Origin: Typha latifolia
Lineage: Eukaryota > Streptophyta > Magnoliopsida > Poales > Typhaceae
Length of the DNA: 64,000 nucleotides
Direction of reading: 5' to 3'
NCBI GenBank assembly: GCA_019914945.1
Contig: CM034099.1
Coordinates: forward strand, 3,286,001-3,350,000
A program made the translations under genes and the position numbers. Shown here one piece after another: positions 42,214 through 56,886 of this stretch; position 1 is the first letter of the stretch, and every line of letters starts with the position of its first letter. Below the pieces are notes generated by a model that searched no databases, was not told the origin of the DNA, and worked only from the letters and a program-made list of their open reading frames with translations.

Positions 42214-45200
42214 CTGCCATTCACAATAACGTAGAATGTCATTTGAAGTTTTAATTAAGAAATGCCTCAATAACACTTTATCCTATTCACCTTCTTGTAA
42301 AAGCTCTTTTTTGGTTCATGAACAAGAATAACAGCTTTTCCATGTTGGTCATACTGTGGTCGTCCTGCACGACCCATCATTTGCAGTATATCTGTAATAG
42401 GAAAATCAACATATCTTTTTGCTTTGCCATCGTAGTATTCAGTTCCCTACAACCATCAAATAAATCCAAAAATCAGAGTTTGGAAAATGGGCACCAACGA
42501 TCAGCAAGGCTTATTGGTACCTCACCTTAATGATTACAAGATGAGCTGGAAGGTTTACCCCCCATGCCAATGTACTAGTACACACCAGTATCTGTTAAAC
42601 ACACAATAATTTGCAAATATATTATTAGGTGTGTTCTCGGTTAATATATTTTTGCACTATTTTTACAACAGAGGTTGCCATTAAAAATTTAGGATCAGTA
42701 AGTATGTGTATGGCTAGTTTGACAGAAGAACAAGCACCTGGATCTTGTTATTTGAAAAAAGTTCCTCAACCAAGGATCTATCTCTATCATTTAATCCTGC
42801 ATGGTGCAGTCCAATTCCGAATTGCAGAGTATGCCTCAGGTTATTATCAGTAACTTGTGAAAGAACCATTTCGAGGGAATTCTCTGGCATATTCAAGAAC
42901 TGCCTGGGATTTTCATCTGAGGCAGCAAGCTGCAGCTGACGTAAAAATTAATAGGTGCTAATACCAACTTAGAAGCTATATTGTGTGGCTTAAACCTCAG
43001 GCAATATCATACCTGAATAAGATCAAGTGCGGTCAGCCTTGTCTGGCGGCGAGATGAAACAAAAATAAGAACTGGTTTTGCAGGTGAATGCGTACATATG
43101 GCAGCATATGCAGGCTTGTTCATGCTATTCATTCTGGGGCAGTAAAACTTTCCTGGATATCCCTGCTCATAAACCAGAACATTATGTTGATGTGAACTCA
43201 AGAAGTTTACTAGAAATATAATGACGTATCAAGCACATTTCATTTGAAGTTTTAGCTTGGTAAGCTAAGCAAGCCTGGTTCACCGGGCATTATGGTAGGA
43301 CATGGCATCGATCCTGATGAGAATGGACTTCTCCATAATGTAATGCCATAAAGCATAAACATAAAGAAAGAAAAGATAAATCTCCCACACCAAAAAATTT
43401 CAAAGAACTGGAGAAAGTGAAAGTATTAAAAGAAAAGCTGAAGTATGATATCCAATGTTAAGACCATCTGCATTATCAATGATTGATCAATATATCAAGA
43501 TATATAATCTCTTACTCTATATATACTAGAAGAAAGATTTCAGGTGAATGGACCATGCAAATCCATTATTTGTGTGATGTCAGACAAGGAATGTAAATTT
43601 TTACACTTACTAACCTGCAACATATAGGGTAAAACTTCAGATGACTAGCAAACTGGTAATATCAAGAAGAACAACAAAAGAAAGAAGAGAAGAGAAAAGG
43701 TCTTAGAAGAGCTCGTTCACATAATTATACGGGTTAATATGCCAACAGAAGAAGTATGGCATCCATTTTTCTCTGTGAACTAGCTAGAGGTTTATCAAGC
43801 CATTGTCTATGCCAACATTAACAGGAGAATATATGCACATACCTGAATGTGAACTTCAAGAGGTACAGGCCTCACACTAGGCTTGAAATTGAAGAGTCCA
43901 CTGTCTCCAACACCCAACCATTCAGCCAAATCACTGAAACATCATGATGAAGGATCACTTATGGGTTTAAGAAAAGACAGGAAGTTATTAACTTATAATA
44001 TTCAGGCACCACTATCCAAATCAATAACATATCGCTACAAAATTGTTCTCTCTGAATCTAGAACAAAAGCTACAAGCAATATGAGAGGGATGCAGTAAGA
44101 CATATATCCTTCTATTCCTGGTATAAGAAAACTAACTACAAAGGATATAGCTCTGTTGATACAGTATGTCATACATGATATGTTAGATATAACTCCTCAA
44201 GATTCAAGTCCATAACCATGCATTGAAGCTCCTAAAGTTATAATTGAGTTGTGCACTTCTGTTAGTCAGGTAATCTGCACTTCTGTTATGCACTCAATTC
44301 AATCGAGTAGGAATTTATGAGTTAGAAACCCTTAGCTTCTTTCACCATCTATATATATTTCATCCTATTTCCCTTTACAGATAATGATCTTATATGTGCT
44401 GAAAGAGTTCAAAGGGATGGATGCTGGATAATCTCCCTGCATTCTCTAAATTTTTTGTACTTCTGTAAACAGGGCTATTCTGTATATAAGCTCCCTCAAA
44501 AAACCAGTAGGCTCCAAGCAATGTGCAAACTCCAAAGGACTTCTAAGTTTCAACTCAAAGTTCTGGACTATTAACAAGAAGTGAACCTTTTTTATTTTTC
44601 AAACCACCAAAGATAGCAGACAGAATAGCAAGAAAGGCACCCTTCAAAAAGATGTGGTAGATTCTTTGATGTTCACATTGATGGTAGTTAAACATATCTA
44701 CAGTATGGGCTATTAAAATGTTTCATTTTCAGGTGCCATCGTGATCTTTTGTTAAGAGACTTAGACAATTGCTCTCTGATCACATGTTTGAGTAGTATTT
44801 ATTTTAATTCATGTTTTTATCACTTTAAGTTTGTTTATGTTCTCTTAGGTTGATCTATTAGCATTAAATATTTAAATGATTGTCATTAGCAATTGATTCA
44901 ATGTTACTCATAAGCATACAGCAGGTGTGAATTAAAGGATGATTAAGCAAAGAGCACAACTCAACAACCATTGTGAATTACCAAACAATATAAGCTTTTT
45001 ATTCTCTAACAGGATCTCTTGTTAAAAAAAAGAGACAACCAAAGTCTTGGAAGAAATTACATAGATTTTACATTTTCAACATTTAAGGACCATGCTAGGT
45101 GCCACGCTTGCAGTGGACTGTTATGTTAGGAATTGTCCTTCATCATGATGGATTTGCAGCCACAGAAAAGGAGAAGGAAAACATGAAACGAGCAAGAAGG

Positions 45201-48200
45201 ATCCATCTACTGACAAGTACAGATTCTAAAAAGAGCAAATCTAATGGTAAATGTACCGGGCATTAGCTAATGCTGTTGATAGACCTACAAATCGTACAGG
45301 CCGCTCCGTCTGTGAGGATATGTATCTCATTCTGGATACAATAACCTGCAAATACATGCTGGATTATATAAGCAAAAGGTGACAAGCAGGTAGAGTACAA
45401 CATAGGATGTAAACGGATAAATGCAAAGTCAGAAATTTGAGACATGACACTGAAAATGAGAAAAGGGATTCCTCCTATCTTATTTCACATAGTTGTATTA
45501 TGTATGAGCTCTACCAAAAGAGATTATATGCTGTCGTTAGTCAGTGCTGTGCCTACACTTGGCAAATGTACAGTCATAAGCTACATACCGATGGCATCCG
45601 TAGGAACATCAAGCTGTTAATAATTTTATCAACTTAATCCTCCTTAAAATCTCTGTTTGAAATTATGGGAGTAGATTAATTCCAACTCCCTAGTCACAGA
45701 AGATGATCAGCAATTGACTTAAGCAGATCATCTAGTTCATAGATATGATCCAGATATGATCCGCTTAAGTGAATCTACACAATATTCAAACAACTTAAAA
45801 TCTAGGCAAAATTTATTACCCACCTAAAAGGATGTCATAGAAGGTTCCATAAAGAGCGTGTCATGATAACTACCTGTCCTGGCCAGTACAGTAATGCAGG
45901 ATGGTAGGTTCGGTGGAAAAAAAGGACAGCAATATTTATCCCAAGGACAATGAAACTTCATTAAGGTGAACTAAGCCTGACAGTTGTCAAGCTTGTGAGT
46001 GCAGAATTTCCAATCCCAGCAGGAATAAATCAAGAATAGATCCAAAATACGCTACTAAAATAGGTGTACACTGGTTCTCAGGTATTTACAAGGCAAAATT
46101 TCAACTGGGTGGTATATAATTATAGAACTTGCATGTTCACAGAGATCCAGATGCAATCAGGTTCCCAAGATAGTACCTCAAGAATAGGTCCACGATCAGC
46201 TCCCAAAAGATGTATCTCATCCAATATCATGAGTCCAACCTATGAATAAGCTTATTATGTTCTAAGCAGCTCAAGAAAGTTATAAAAATTTATAAATATC
46301 ATTAGAATGACAGGAGGACAAATACTTTATGTTTCAACAGAGGATAACAACAGAATAAAGGTTTTCTCACCTTCATCACATAGCTTCGACTATGCCAATT
46401 ACGACTAATACCATCCCATTTTTCAGGAGTAGATATTATAATGTCAGCTGACAGTAAAGCCATAAGATCTGGAGTGTAGTCACCAGTCATCTCAACCTGA
46501 CAAAATCATTGTTATAGATTTATTAACATGTGTTTGACATCTCATATCACCCAGAGGCAAGAATGTTATAATTGTACCATCTTCTTTCCAAGCAGAGAGA
46601 CGAGCCGCTTTCTCCAATCATTCATTCTTTCCCGAACAATAGACTTTAGAGGGGCAATGTAAACAACCTGAAAGTCATGATAATTCAATAAAAGAGCCTT
46701 ATGCCTTATGAGCTCAAGATTTAACTACAAGACAAGTGACCTTCATGTCAGGTTGCGTGTTGAAAAGATGAAGCATTGCTAGCTCAGCAGATATAGTTTT
46801 CCCACTTCCTGTTGGAGCTCCAAGGAGAACATTATTACCTGTGTGATACAGGACATGAAAAGTCTGCAGAAGGTGAAGAGAACACGTCACTCATTGTGCA
46901 AGAAAAAGCAGAAAAATATATAGATAGAAAAATAACTTCAGAATAAATGGAGTTGGAGCACCAGACTTGTGTTTGGATGGGATTGAAATGTGAAAAACTG
47001 TACAGATCTTCATAAGCTTTATTCCCAAGAGAACTCACAGGCAGAGGTTGCAAATCTAAAAGTTCAGTATGTGATATTTGTGTCTGTACATTGCAACAAT
47101 TAGTAGATAGCAGATGATGACGGAAAAAAATAAGAAACTAAAGTGAATGTCTCATATTTACCTCTGGTAACATAAGGTTATGAAAAGAAACAGTAAAAAG
47201 TGTCTCTGCTTGTAACCAGGAATCCGAAATGGCACGAAGATAGTATTGTGGTGGATGTGGCTCAAATATTGGTATAGTAAAAGAAATCTTTTGAGATTCT
47301 CCTCTTGCCTTTCTCTTTGTCAACGTGAAAAGTTCTGAATGGTAAATGTGGTCATTTTCAGAATCCTGCACAAAAAGAGAAAACTGATCAAATAACTTTC
47401 AAATACAAGGACCATCATTATAACCTCGTATATATTCTACATCAGACTATAAACATTTATATGAAAGGTAAAATTGTAATATATATAATTAGTAGTTATG
47501 CCAAATAATAACTCCATGGCTTTCAGTAAACTTAATTGCATAATGAGATTTGCCACCCGCCTCTTTGTAGGTCAGTTAAGCAGTCAACTGCTATGCATTA
47601 GATTGCTTCTTGTGGGTCGTGGTAACTCTTGACAATTGAGCATCATCACCTTGTCCTCCAAAAAGATCTCACTCAATCTACCAACATAATAGGTAGTTCA
47701 AAGTTTGTAATCATCTTTTCCATGAACATTTGCATGGTTGGACCTACTCTAGTGATTATGATGTTATATTTTCAAATTGCACATGATAATGTGAAAAGAA
47801 AAAGGTGAAACTCTTACAATCTTATCTCATTTATTTTGAGTGTCAAAATTTTGATGATTCAATGGAGACTTATCCAACAGCTGTAGTAGCCAATCTTGAC
47901 CAGCTACCCAACTATTTCTGTAATGTACCGCTAGTTTAAGAATATCAATATCACTGGATGTGAAATTTTGTTGCTATGTACACTGACAAAGTAGTTGCAT
48001 TGAATGAGACCTCTTGTTAGAAAGCTATGTTTACAGACTCTACACCTTTGCGATGGATGATACAAACTTGCGTACATTTTCACCATAGCTCCTTTTCTTT
48101 GAGACTAAAGTCACGTTCACTCAGAAGCTCCACATAAACTCTATATGAGCTTTATAAACAAATATAGCTCAGAATATTAACTTGTAAGATAACTAGAAAC

Positions 48201-51200
48201 AATTCTTCTTTATTATACCAAAGAAATTAAAATAAAACCAAGCTGAAAGGGAACCAAAACTAAAAACAGTACTGAATTATCTGTATAAGATAACATCAGG
48301 ATGGAGTGCATCTCGCCTGCTGATTATATTACCTAAAAAACTTTTTACAACATAAGCCCATTGATTGGGTCCATTAAGTACTCATATATACAAGAACACA
48401 TTCATATAGAGTACTAAAACCTGACAATGATGAATCATCTGAGAACCATTAACATTATCAAGCAGTAACCAACGTGTCTGCAGTTGTAACAGAAGTGTTA
48501 TCCAGTGTCATTCTGGATTGTAACACGTCTAATGAATGCATAATCTACAAAATCTTTTGTACCTCATAACTCAGAGTGCTGTACCAGATCATCAATGTAT
48601 TACAAGCACACAATCATGTAGACACAGAAAATCTTAAATAACTATAACTATAAATGTTTGAAGGATGAAGCTGGCAAGGAACAGGAATGATCTGAAAACA
48701 AGTTATAATATTAAGTTCAGTGATATATAGATAAATCAGAGAGCAGAAAAGATATAACTGGTTAAATCATAATGACACCTCAACAAGAATCCACCAACGT
48801 TCAGAGGTCCCATGGAAGCGATCCTTCCAAACAAAATCAGGCGTTATGAGAAGATCCACCTAAATATATAATAAAGCATGGTGTAAGTGGAGAAAAGTCT
48901 TGAATCACAATAACTGAGATCAAATCAACCTTTAAGAATCTTACTCAAGAATCATAACTTACTCTAAGAACAGTTCTCGTAATTGGGCTTACAGTAGCAG
49001 ATAAGTTGATGTGTGGGAAGTATCCTAGATATTGTTTGACCAACTTCCAGGGACAGAAAATATGAAATTCATTAGTCAACACTACCTATGGATTGAAAAA
49101 TGCATGTACTGATAACATTATTATACTAGAAAGACTACCTTTCCTCCAGGAACATAACGAATCAAAGCACCAATGTCTTTTTCCTCCATTTCGAAAAGGC
49201 GATCCAAATTAGCACCTCTTTCCTCAAGTTTCCTCAGTATCTGAAAACGAAATTCTTTGTATCACTAAGTCACTAAAAGTCAAAAAAGGGGAATTATGAA
49301 ATACAAAAAGAAGGATAAGAGTTCTTGATAAACCTCTTGTGAAAGGTCTCTGTCGAATTGCCTAAGAGGATGCTGGTGGGGCCAAATTTGGCGGTCCACA
49401 GCCTTGCAGTATTCCAACATGAAAGATGACATTTCACACCACCCTCTACGCAAGCAAATTTCGAATAATGCACGCATAATACGAGCCAAGCTTGCACTAA
49501 TATATGCTGCATCAGAAATTAAAGAGAAGCTTTCCATTGAAGCACGTGAAATGCGCACCTGTGAAATGAGAATAAAGTACATCTTAGAATCTTATAGAAA
49601 AATGAAAGAAACAAAGGATAACATGCCCTTAACAGGAAAGACCTGAATGAGAATTGAAATCTTCCCATGCTTGTCAGTTGTTCCACCCTTAACTTCTAGT
49701 GGACATGCCATTTTGGATAAAGTTTCAAGTTCATCTTGTTCTTCCTCTCTAACAACAATATTTTCAAATTCAGAGGAATGAGCCACCATGTTGATCACCT
49801 GAACCAGAATACATAGATATATCATAATATGGCAACATTAAGGAGCAGTTTTAGAAAGTAGATACACACAACCAAACAGTAGGAAAAAGTATCGTTTACT
49901 TCACTATCACTCATGTGGCGCCTAAGCATCTCATTGTAAGTTTCTACACTAGAATACTGGAGGTAAAAGTGGCTTGCTATCCGACCAAGTTCTGTGCAGT
50001 AGAAGTTGCCACTTTTCTCGTCATATCGCATCATTTTTGCCTTGTCAAGGGCACGTGCAGCATCAATTATAAGAGATCTTTGCTTGGAAGACAAGGAAGG
50101 ATCACCAATAACCTGAAAATCCATAAGAGACTGCAGTGTCAGAGTAAGTTAGCACAACTGTAATAAAGTGCAACAAGACAATATGAATCATTAGGATATG
50201 TATACAATCTATGAATTGGTCTCCTTGGCGTGTAAAATTGGTATTGGTATTGCAACCTGCTGTAGGACTTGATAGTTGATACAATGTAGTCTATTGAAAT
50301 GATGCAAAAAAATATGACCCAATTATTAAGCATGAAATCACCACCTCTGCTATTTAAAAATGAAACTTGGCATCCAGAAATACAACAGTAAGAAAACAGT
50401 GCGAAAAATAAATGATAGCTTTGCAAGATTATCAAATAAATAGCAGATCGGGATTGCTTCCAGAAATTGATATAAATATGCTTCTGAGAATAGAGAAAGG
50501 AATTAGAACTACAGAGATGTATAGAAAGGATAAAAGACAGGAAATCAGAAAAGAAATATCACACGGGGGAACCTTTAGGAAATTAAATTGAGTTTAATTA
50601 AGAAAATTCATGTTCAGCTAGAATGGCAAAGGGTTCCAACAAGAAAGAGAATGGAACAAAAATGAAAGGAACAGAAGAAACATGTACTAAAACTGTTTCC
50701 CTTCAGAATAAGAAGTGACCAATAATGGACATAATAATCTACTCAGAAATTTTATCGTACGCACGATAATACACGGGTTACCAACAATAAAACAGCTACA
50801 CTTCAGTTTTCTCTATCATAATTTAGAATACTGAGCACTGATTTTCCAAAAGCTTATTCAAAAACATTAACTAATCAAAACTCCATCCACAATGTCAAGA
50901 AAGAAACACAGGTCCTTTTCCCAACTACATGAGCATAAGCTTCAGATGCCCAAATAAACTCACGGATTGGCCAGGCTAGTAAGAAAAGAACCATTCATAA
51001 TGCTGCATTCCTTGTTTGTGAATTCCTTCCACAAATACAAAAATACATAGTACATACATGGATGCCTTTTATAAATCATAGCAAGCTAATATTGAACTAG
51101 ATGCATAAAAAGGCTCAAAAAGGGCTGCAACATTGTAATACCTCCTCCCATGCTATCCCATATACCAAAGGATTTGTCTTCATCCTTATGAATAAGTATG

Positions 51201-54200
51201 TATATCCAAGCCAAGCACAAGCTTCCTTCACATTTGTGACTGTACCTAACGCCACCTCAGCATTCAAATTGTCTTTCAATGAGCCAATGAACTGTAAAAG
51301 AAAATAATCAACAAATCAATGACAAGCACTTAAGCACAAAAGAACCTAAACAGCTAGCAAGTTTAAAATGATTCAGACAACTTTAATATGATATTAAACA
51401 ATGCATTAATTATCCTTCAGTCTTCCTGTTCAGATGTATTAGCTAGCAGTCAAATAAAGATTTGCAAGGTAACAGTAAAGAAATCAAAAAAGGTCAGAAC
51501 AAAATTTGGAAATTTATTAAAGATATCAAGAAAAACCACACAAAACACAAATGTAGAACAAAGTAAAAAAGGCAGAATATTCAATCATCTGAATTGTCAA
51601 GCATCTGTTTGATGTATGAAGATTACTTGCAGTTTGCCCTCTTCAAGTACGCATGAGGATTGAGAGAACATAGAGATACTCTACAAGAAATAGATGAGCA
51701 ATTCATATATCAATCATGGTTTCAAGTTTCAGTTAACCTGGCCCATTTCAACAAGGCTTTGGTAAGTGCCTCTCCTAAACCAGTATCAAAAAGCTGATCA
51801 ATTTTGGGCTATTACAGCAGGTTTGAGCCAATTCTGGCATCTCAGGCCCTGATGTTGGCCATGTGTCTCTTCACAAAGTCAAACCCTCATTCTGTCCATC
51901 TCCCTTATCGGACTTGCAACATAGCACTCAACTGTGCACTGTGATATATACACAACCTACCACTCCAAGCCAACTCTATTCAATCAGGAGGGCAACATAT
52001 GGGGTCTGAACTTTTGAGTTTCAAGAAACTTGACTCTTTATTTATAAGAAAGATGGAAACAGAATTCCATAATCAGACCCAAAAGGGCCAAAACAGTTGC
52101 AACCAGACAAAAGTCCAAAATCTACAGCTTTCTCCACAAACAGAAATGGAATTTGAGTATTTCAACATCGATATTATTAGAAAACACCTTCAAACCACAT
52201 CTGACAGGCATTAAAAGATTAAAGAAAATGAGAGTGAGTTTGTGTACATCCTCCCTCCTTTAGACTCCCAACGTCCTGCAAACTACATCTTACAGGTATT
52301 AGAAGATGACTATATTTCAGCCTGAGAATCAGATATGCCAATAAGACAGACAGACTAGTATGTGCCTTAGTGAGAACTCTAAGAGTTTAGGAGACAAAGT
52401 AATTAATGGTATACGAGGCTATGGTACTTTCACACTTCTATAAGTTGTGTGCTAGGAGATGAAAAGACTGACAAGGACAAGTACCTGTTAGCATCCAAAG
52501 GAAATTTAAATGCATAGTGGGAATTAAAAGGAAAATCTATTGATATAAAAAAATTGGACACCCACTGAGACATTTAATGAAGAAAATGGACCCAGTCAAC
52601 TATGTAGGTGTGAGTTTATTTAGACAGTATTTGCCTTCGGTTGAACCCCATCTATTTGTAGTTAGGCTTATAGCACCCGATTGTTGATCTCCTTTTTACC
52701 TATTTACTATTCAGTACTAACCCTTCTTCCTCTCCTGTCCCCTTCCTATGCTAGGCTGATTGCCTCATTCCCTCACCTTCCACCTGCCACAGGCCCACAA
52801 CCACCACAAACTAATGTTTCAGTGTGCAACTATGGCATGTCAATACAAGTTGCCACATGCGACCACTGTTCTCCAATGCTAGGATGTGCAACAGCACATT
52901 ATATCTACAACCAAGTGAAAAAGTATCCCCAATTACGATACGAATATATGATTGCCCTAGAGTGAAATTAAATTCTTAACCATTTGCATCAGTCATGGTC
53001 AAAACTAAAGAGTATATGAAGACAATATTTTCTTCTCCCCTTCTCCCACTCTTATTTTGATTAATGGGACTAAAATAAAGAAAAACATCAACTTTGAATT
53101 GAGGAAAGAAATATTAGAGCCTGAAAGTTCTTGAACGAGGTAAACAAAGTCTGTTCGTGCGACTTTACTTGATTTGCGAAACTATTTGAAAAGGTGAATA
53201 TGTATCATGGTGTTGGTTGGTACATGTAGAAAGACAAAATCGCATTTGATTTAATACGCATAATACACCTAAGGTTATTGTAAAAAAAAGTGCAAAAAAC
53301 AAAACAAATATTAAGAGTACACTGTTGTTCATTAGAGGGCACAATCCTACATTGAGTAGACAATTGTTCATTGGATAGCATAATCCTATATAACCTATTA
53401 GGTTATTACAAATATAGATGAAGTTATAAAACCAGCCATGCTTCGTCGAAGAATATTGACAAGATAAGAAGCATTTTAAGAGAGAAAGTAACTACATGAT
53501 AGCTAATAAAGGAGGAACAAACTAAGGATATGGCAAAATCAACTAAAATGCTTCAGACATGTTCAACCAAAAGCATATAATACTCCACAAGTGAGATGGG
53601 AAGACAAATGGTAGAAGCATTCAGTTAAAGGTTAGACAATAAAAAAACATTTTGTCCTTTAGTAATTAGAAGCCATGGCCCTTGATTATGCTTCATGATT
53701 GTTTGAGTAACCACAGTTTTTAAGTGATTATTCTTGGCATTTGGCAGTAAGACAAATCTGTCACCTGGCTTTCTATCGGGAGTTGGCTTGTCAACAATCT
53801 TAAGTAATAAGCCAATTTGTCGTGAGTAGTGATTATAATGCCTTCGCCACTTTTGTCAAACTGCGGCCTTCCAGCACGTCCAAATATCTAATACAGAATG
53901 GATTACAAAGTTAGCAACAGATCTGTCCTTTGTGAGTTATTTACTCACTGAAAGTGATGGCACAGAAGTTCCAAAATTTACCTGCATTACATCAAGCATG
54001 CCCAAGTCCCGCCATCCACCAGCCTTAGGATCATATATTTGTGTACCCTGTGTTGCAGAAAAAAAAATGACTTACAAAACATCCTAAGAACATATGTTGG
54101 GAGGGTATTAAGGTTTCAACAGCATAACGAAAACATAAGTACTGGCATTTTGCATTAAACAAAATAACAACCATATCTCGCATCAGCAGGATATACACCT

Positions 54201-56831
54201 AGAAAACCCAAATTATTATCACATTCGAATCATAGTGATAGTATAAATTAATTGAAAGGCGCACAAACTGTTTCTTGACAAACATTATCAGCAAATTAAA
54301 TGGCAAATCATTGACCAAATGGTCCAGAAAACAAGTAAAAACTTGCTTCAATTACTGCTATGCTCACGTTGCCGCAACTTCACAGATTTAACTAACCTTG
54401 ATGACAACTGTATGAGCAGGTAAATTTACTCCCCAAGCCAATGTTGCAGTACAAACAAGAACCTAGAACAGAAAAACTAATATGAGTCTTGTAAAAAACG
54501 TTGTAAATAAGAATGGAAGGAAGCCTACCTTCAACAAGCCATCAGAAAATAAGCGCTCAGTTAAGCCTCTGTCAGAACGTAGCATCCCTGCATGGTGAAT
54601 GCCAAATCCAGATTCAAAGAAATCAACAAGTTCTCGGTTTCTGGACTTATGAACTTCTTTCTGAAACAACAGTATTGTGTCAATAACCTAAATCCTCACA
54701 TCTAAGTTCTTCCAAAAAAAAACTTGCAGCAATGAAACACACCTTAATTAGAGAATACTGCGGATGCTTATCATTTAAAAATAATTCCAATTCCCCAGAT
54801 TTTACTGCTGTCTCAATCTGCATCAACAATACAGAGAGACATTCAAGTCAAATTTCATTGAGAAGGACAATGCAAATGGAAATACAGAACTATAGTTTGG
54901 CTTTCTGAGACAAATTCCATAAATATGCTACTCTTATAGAGATTTAGCAAGCAATTTTCATACAAGATCAAGTATGGTTCATAGATTTACGTATAGCATC
55001 ATTACATATGCAGATGAACATACAAAAACAATTTTCGGAAACAAACAAAATGATCTAAGAAAGACCATAAAGTTCTACAAATCTAAGGCTACTCAGCAAG
55101 AATACTAGCTTTGCAGACCATTATGCACAACAATAATTTAACAATGAAAGTTCATCTAAAAGTTGAAAATATCTGATGAAAAGAGTTATGCAGTTAATAG
55201 GTCAAACAGTTTTCATATTAATTAAAAGCATTAGATATTGAAGATAATTCAAAAGATTCAAATTTAAAAGAGAAACAATGAATTGGGTGTTAAAAATGGC
55301 GCTTAATACTAGCTTTGAGCTTCAATTCATGTTCAAGAAACACAAAAGCAGTAGTTTAGTTGCACAATTCAGGCAAATGAATGAAAAAGTGATCATATAG
55401 ATATTAGGTAATAAATTTCTGCTTTGAAATTGAAAACAATTACCAGTGTTCTGGCAGTTTTCCCTGTGTCCTTGCGTGAATGAACAAAAACCATAGCCTG
55501 ATGTCCTTGTTTAACTGAATCTGCAACCTAAAGAAATGGGGTCCAAATGCAACAATGTCATCTCAGGCATTAATATAGGAATCAGCAAGCATCACCTTTA
55601 GTGACCAGATAAGACCTTCTCATAGCATATATTGTTGAACATTTCAAGTTTTCTACCATAGTCCTTCTCGCTAATCCCAATGTATTGTTGGGCTAGAGGA
55701 ACGGGGCGGTAAGTTGAGTCAAAAAAGAATAGTCCACTTTCTGTATTAACCCGCAAAAATTGTGCAACCTGATCATGAAAAAGTCAGCGGGGTGTGGAAC
55801 AAGTGATAAATAATAAGTACTAATTATAAAACTAGGCATGTGGTCTCTATTTGGGCGAATTACCTCTAAATAATTGGGTAGTGTAGCAGATAGGCCTACA
55901 ATGCGTATCATTGATTGGGTCGACTCAACCTGTCAGAGTTTTGTATGGTGTATCAAACACAGCCAAGGCAGCAGCTTTTCAAAGAAAATAGGGCTTAAAT
56001 TGCAGGATTATAGAACCTGATAAGCACAAGCAGTATGATAATAGTAGATGGCAACATTGAAAAACAGCTAGATAAAGAATCACAAGACACTAGAGACATG
56101 ATTAGACTCTTTGTTTTTCAAGATTTTGGGATAGCAACATATCAATATTGTGTCATATTCGTCCTACACCAGTATCAATATTCATGTTCATAGACAGAAA
56201 ACATAGAAATAATGGTACAACTGGATTTGCATCATGTCTTACCACCTTTTTGGGGTATTGTCCACTTAAAGACCAGACAGGATAAATGCTGACTACAAAG
56301 CAACAATAAATAAATGCCTCCCAATGGAATGCACTTAGTTTGCCACCCGAGAAAGCTTTGAAGCTCAAACATCAAATTAACTGCCTAAGCAGATATACAG
56401 CTGAATAGCACAACTATCATGCATACATAGTTTCAAAACCCATAATGATGTATTATAAGTGTTTGAACCAAGATTCATCGGATCGGCCCTAGTCAAATGA
56501 CTGGGATTGGCCGGTTTTGATTAAATCAGACCAGATCCATTATGGATCTGACCTGGATCCGACCCGGGGACATCAGCAAGCCAACTCTCCGTCTCTTTCT
56601 CTTTACTCTTTTTTTCTCACTCTCTTTAATTCCTTTCTCCTTTTTTATCACTCTCTCACTTTCTAACGGAGAGATCTCGCTCCGACAAACTCCAGCGGCG
56701 CAGATCTTTCTTCGACAAATTCCAACAAAGTCTGGAATATAATTTTATTACATTTTTTCTCTCAATTTTTAAATTTCTTTTACTCTCTTTTTCTTCTCTT
56801 TCATTGCACAATAATTTCACTTTTTTTTTCT

Positions 56832-56886
<55 letters not shown>

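Noticed and set aside
52681..52965. Ninety-four-codon plus-strand open frame in a helicase intron
   Set aside because: No similarity recognised, no coding-type composition change strong enough, and no mobile-element ends around it.
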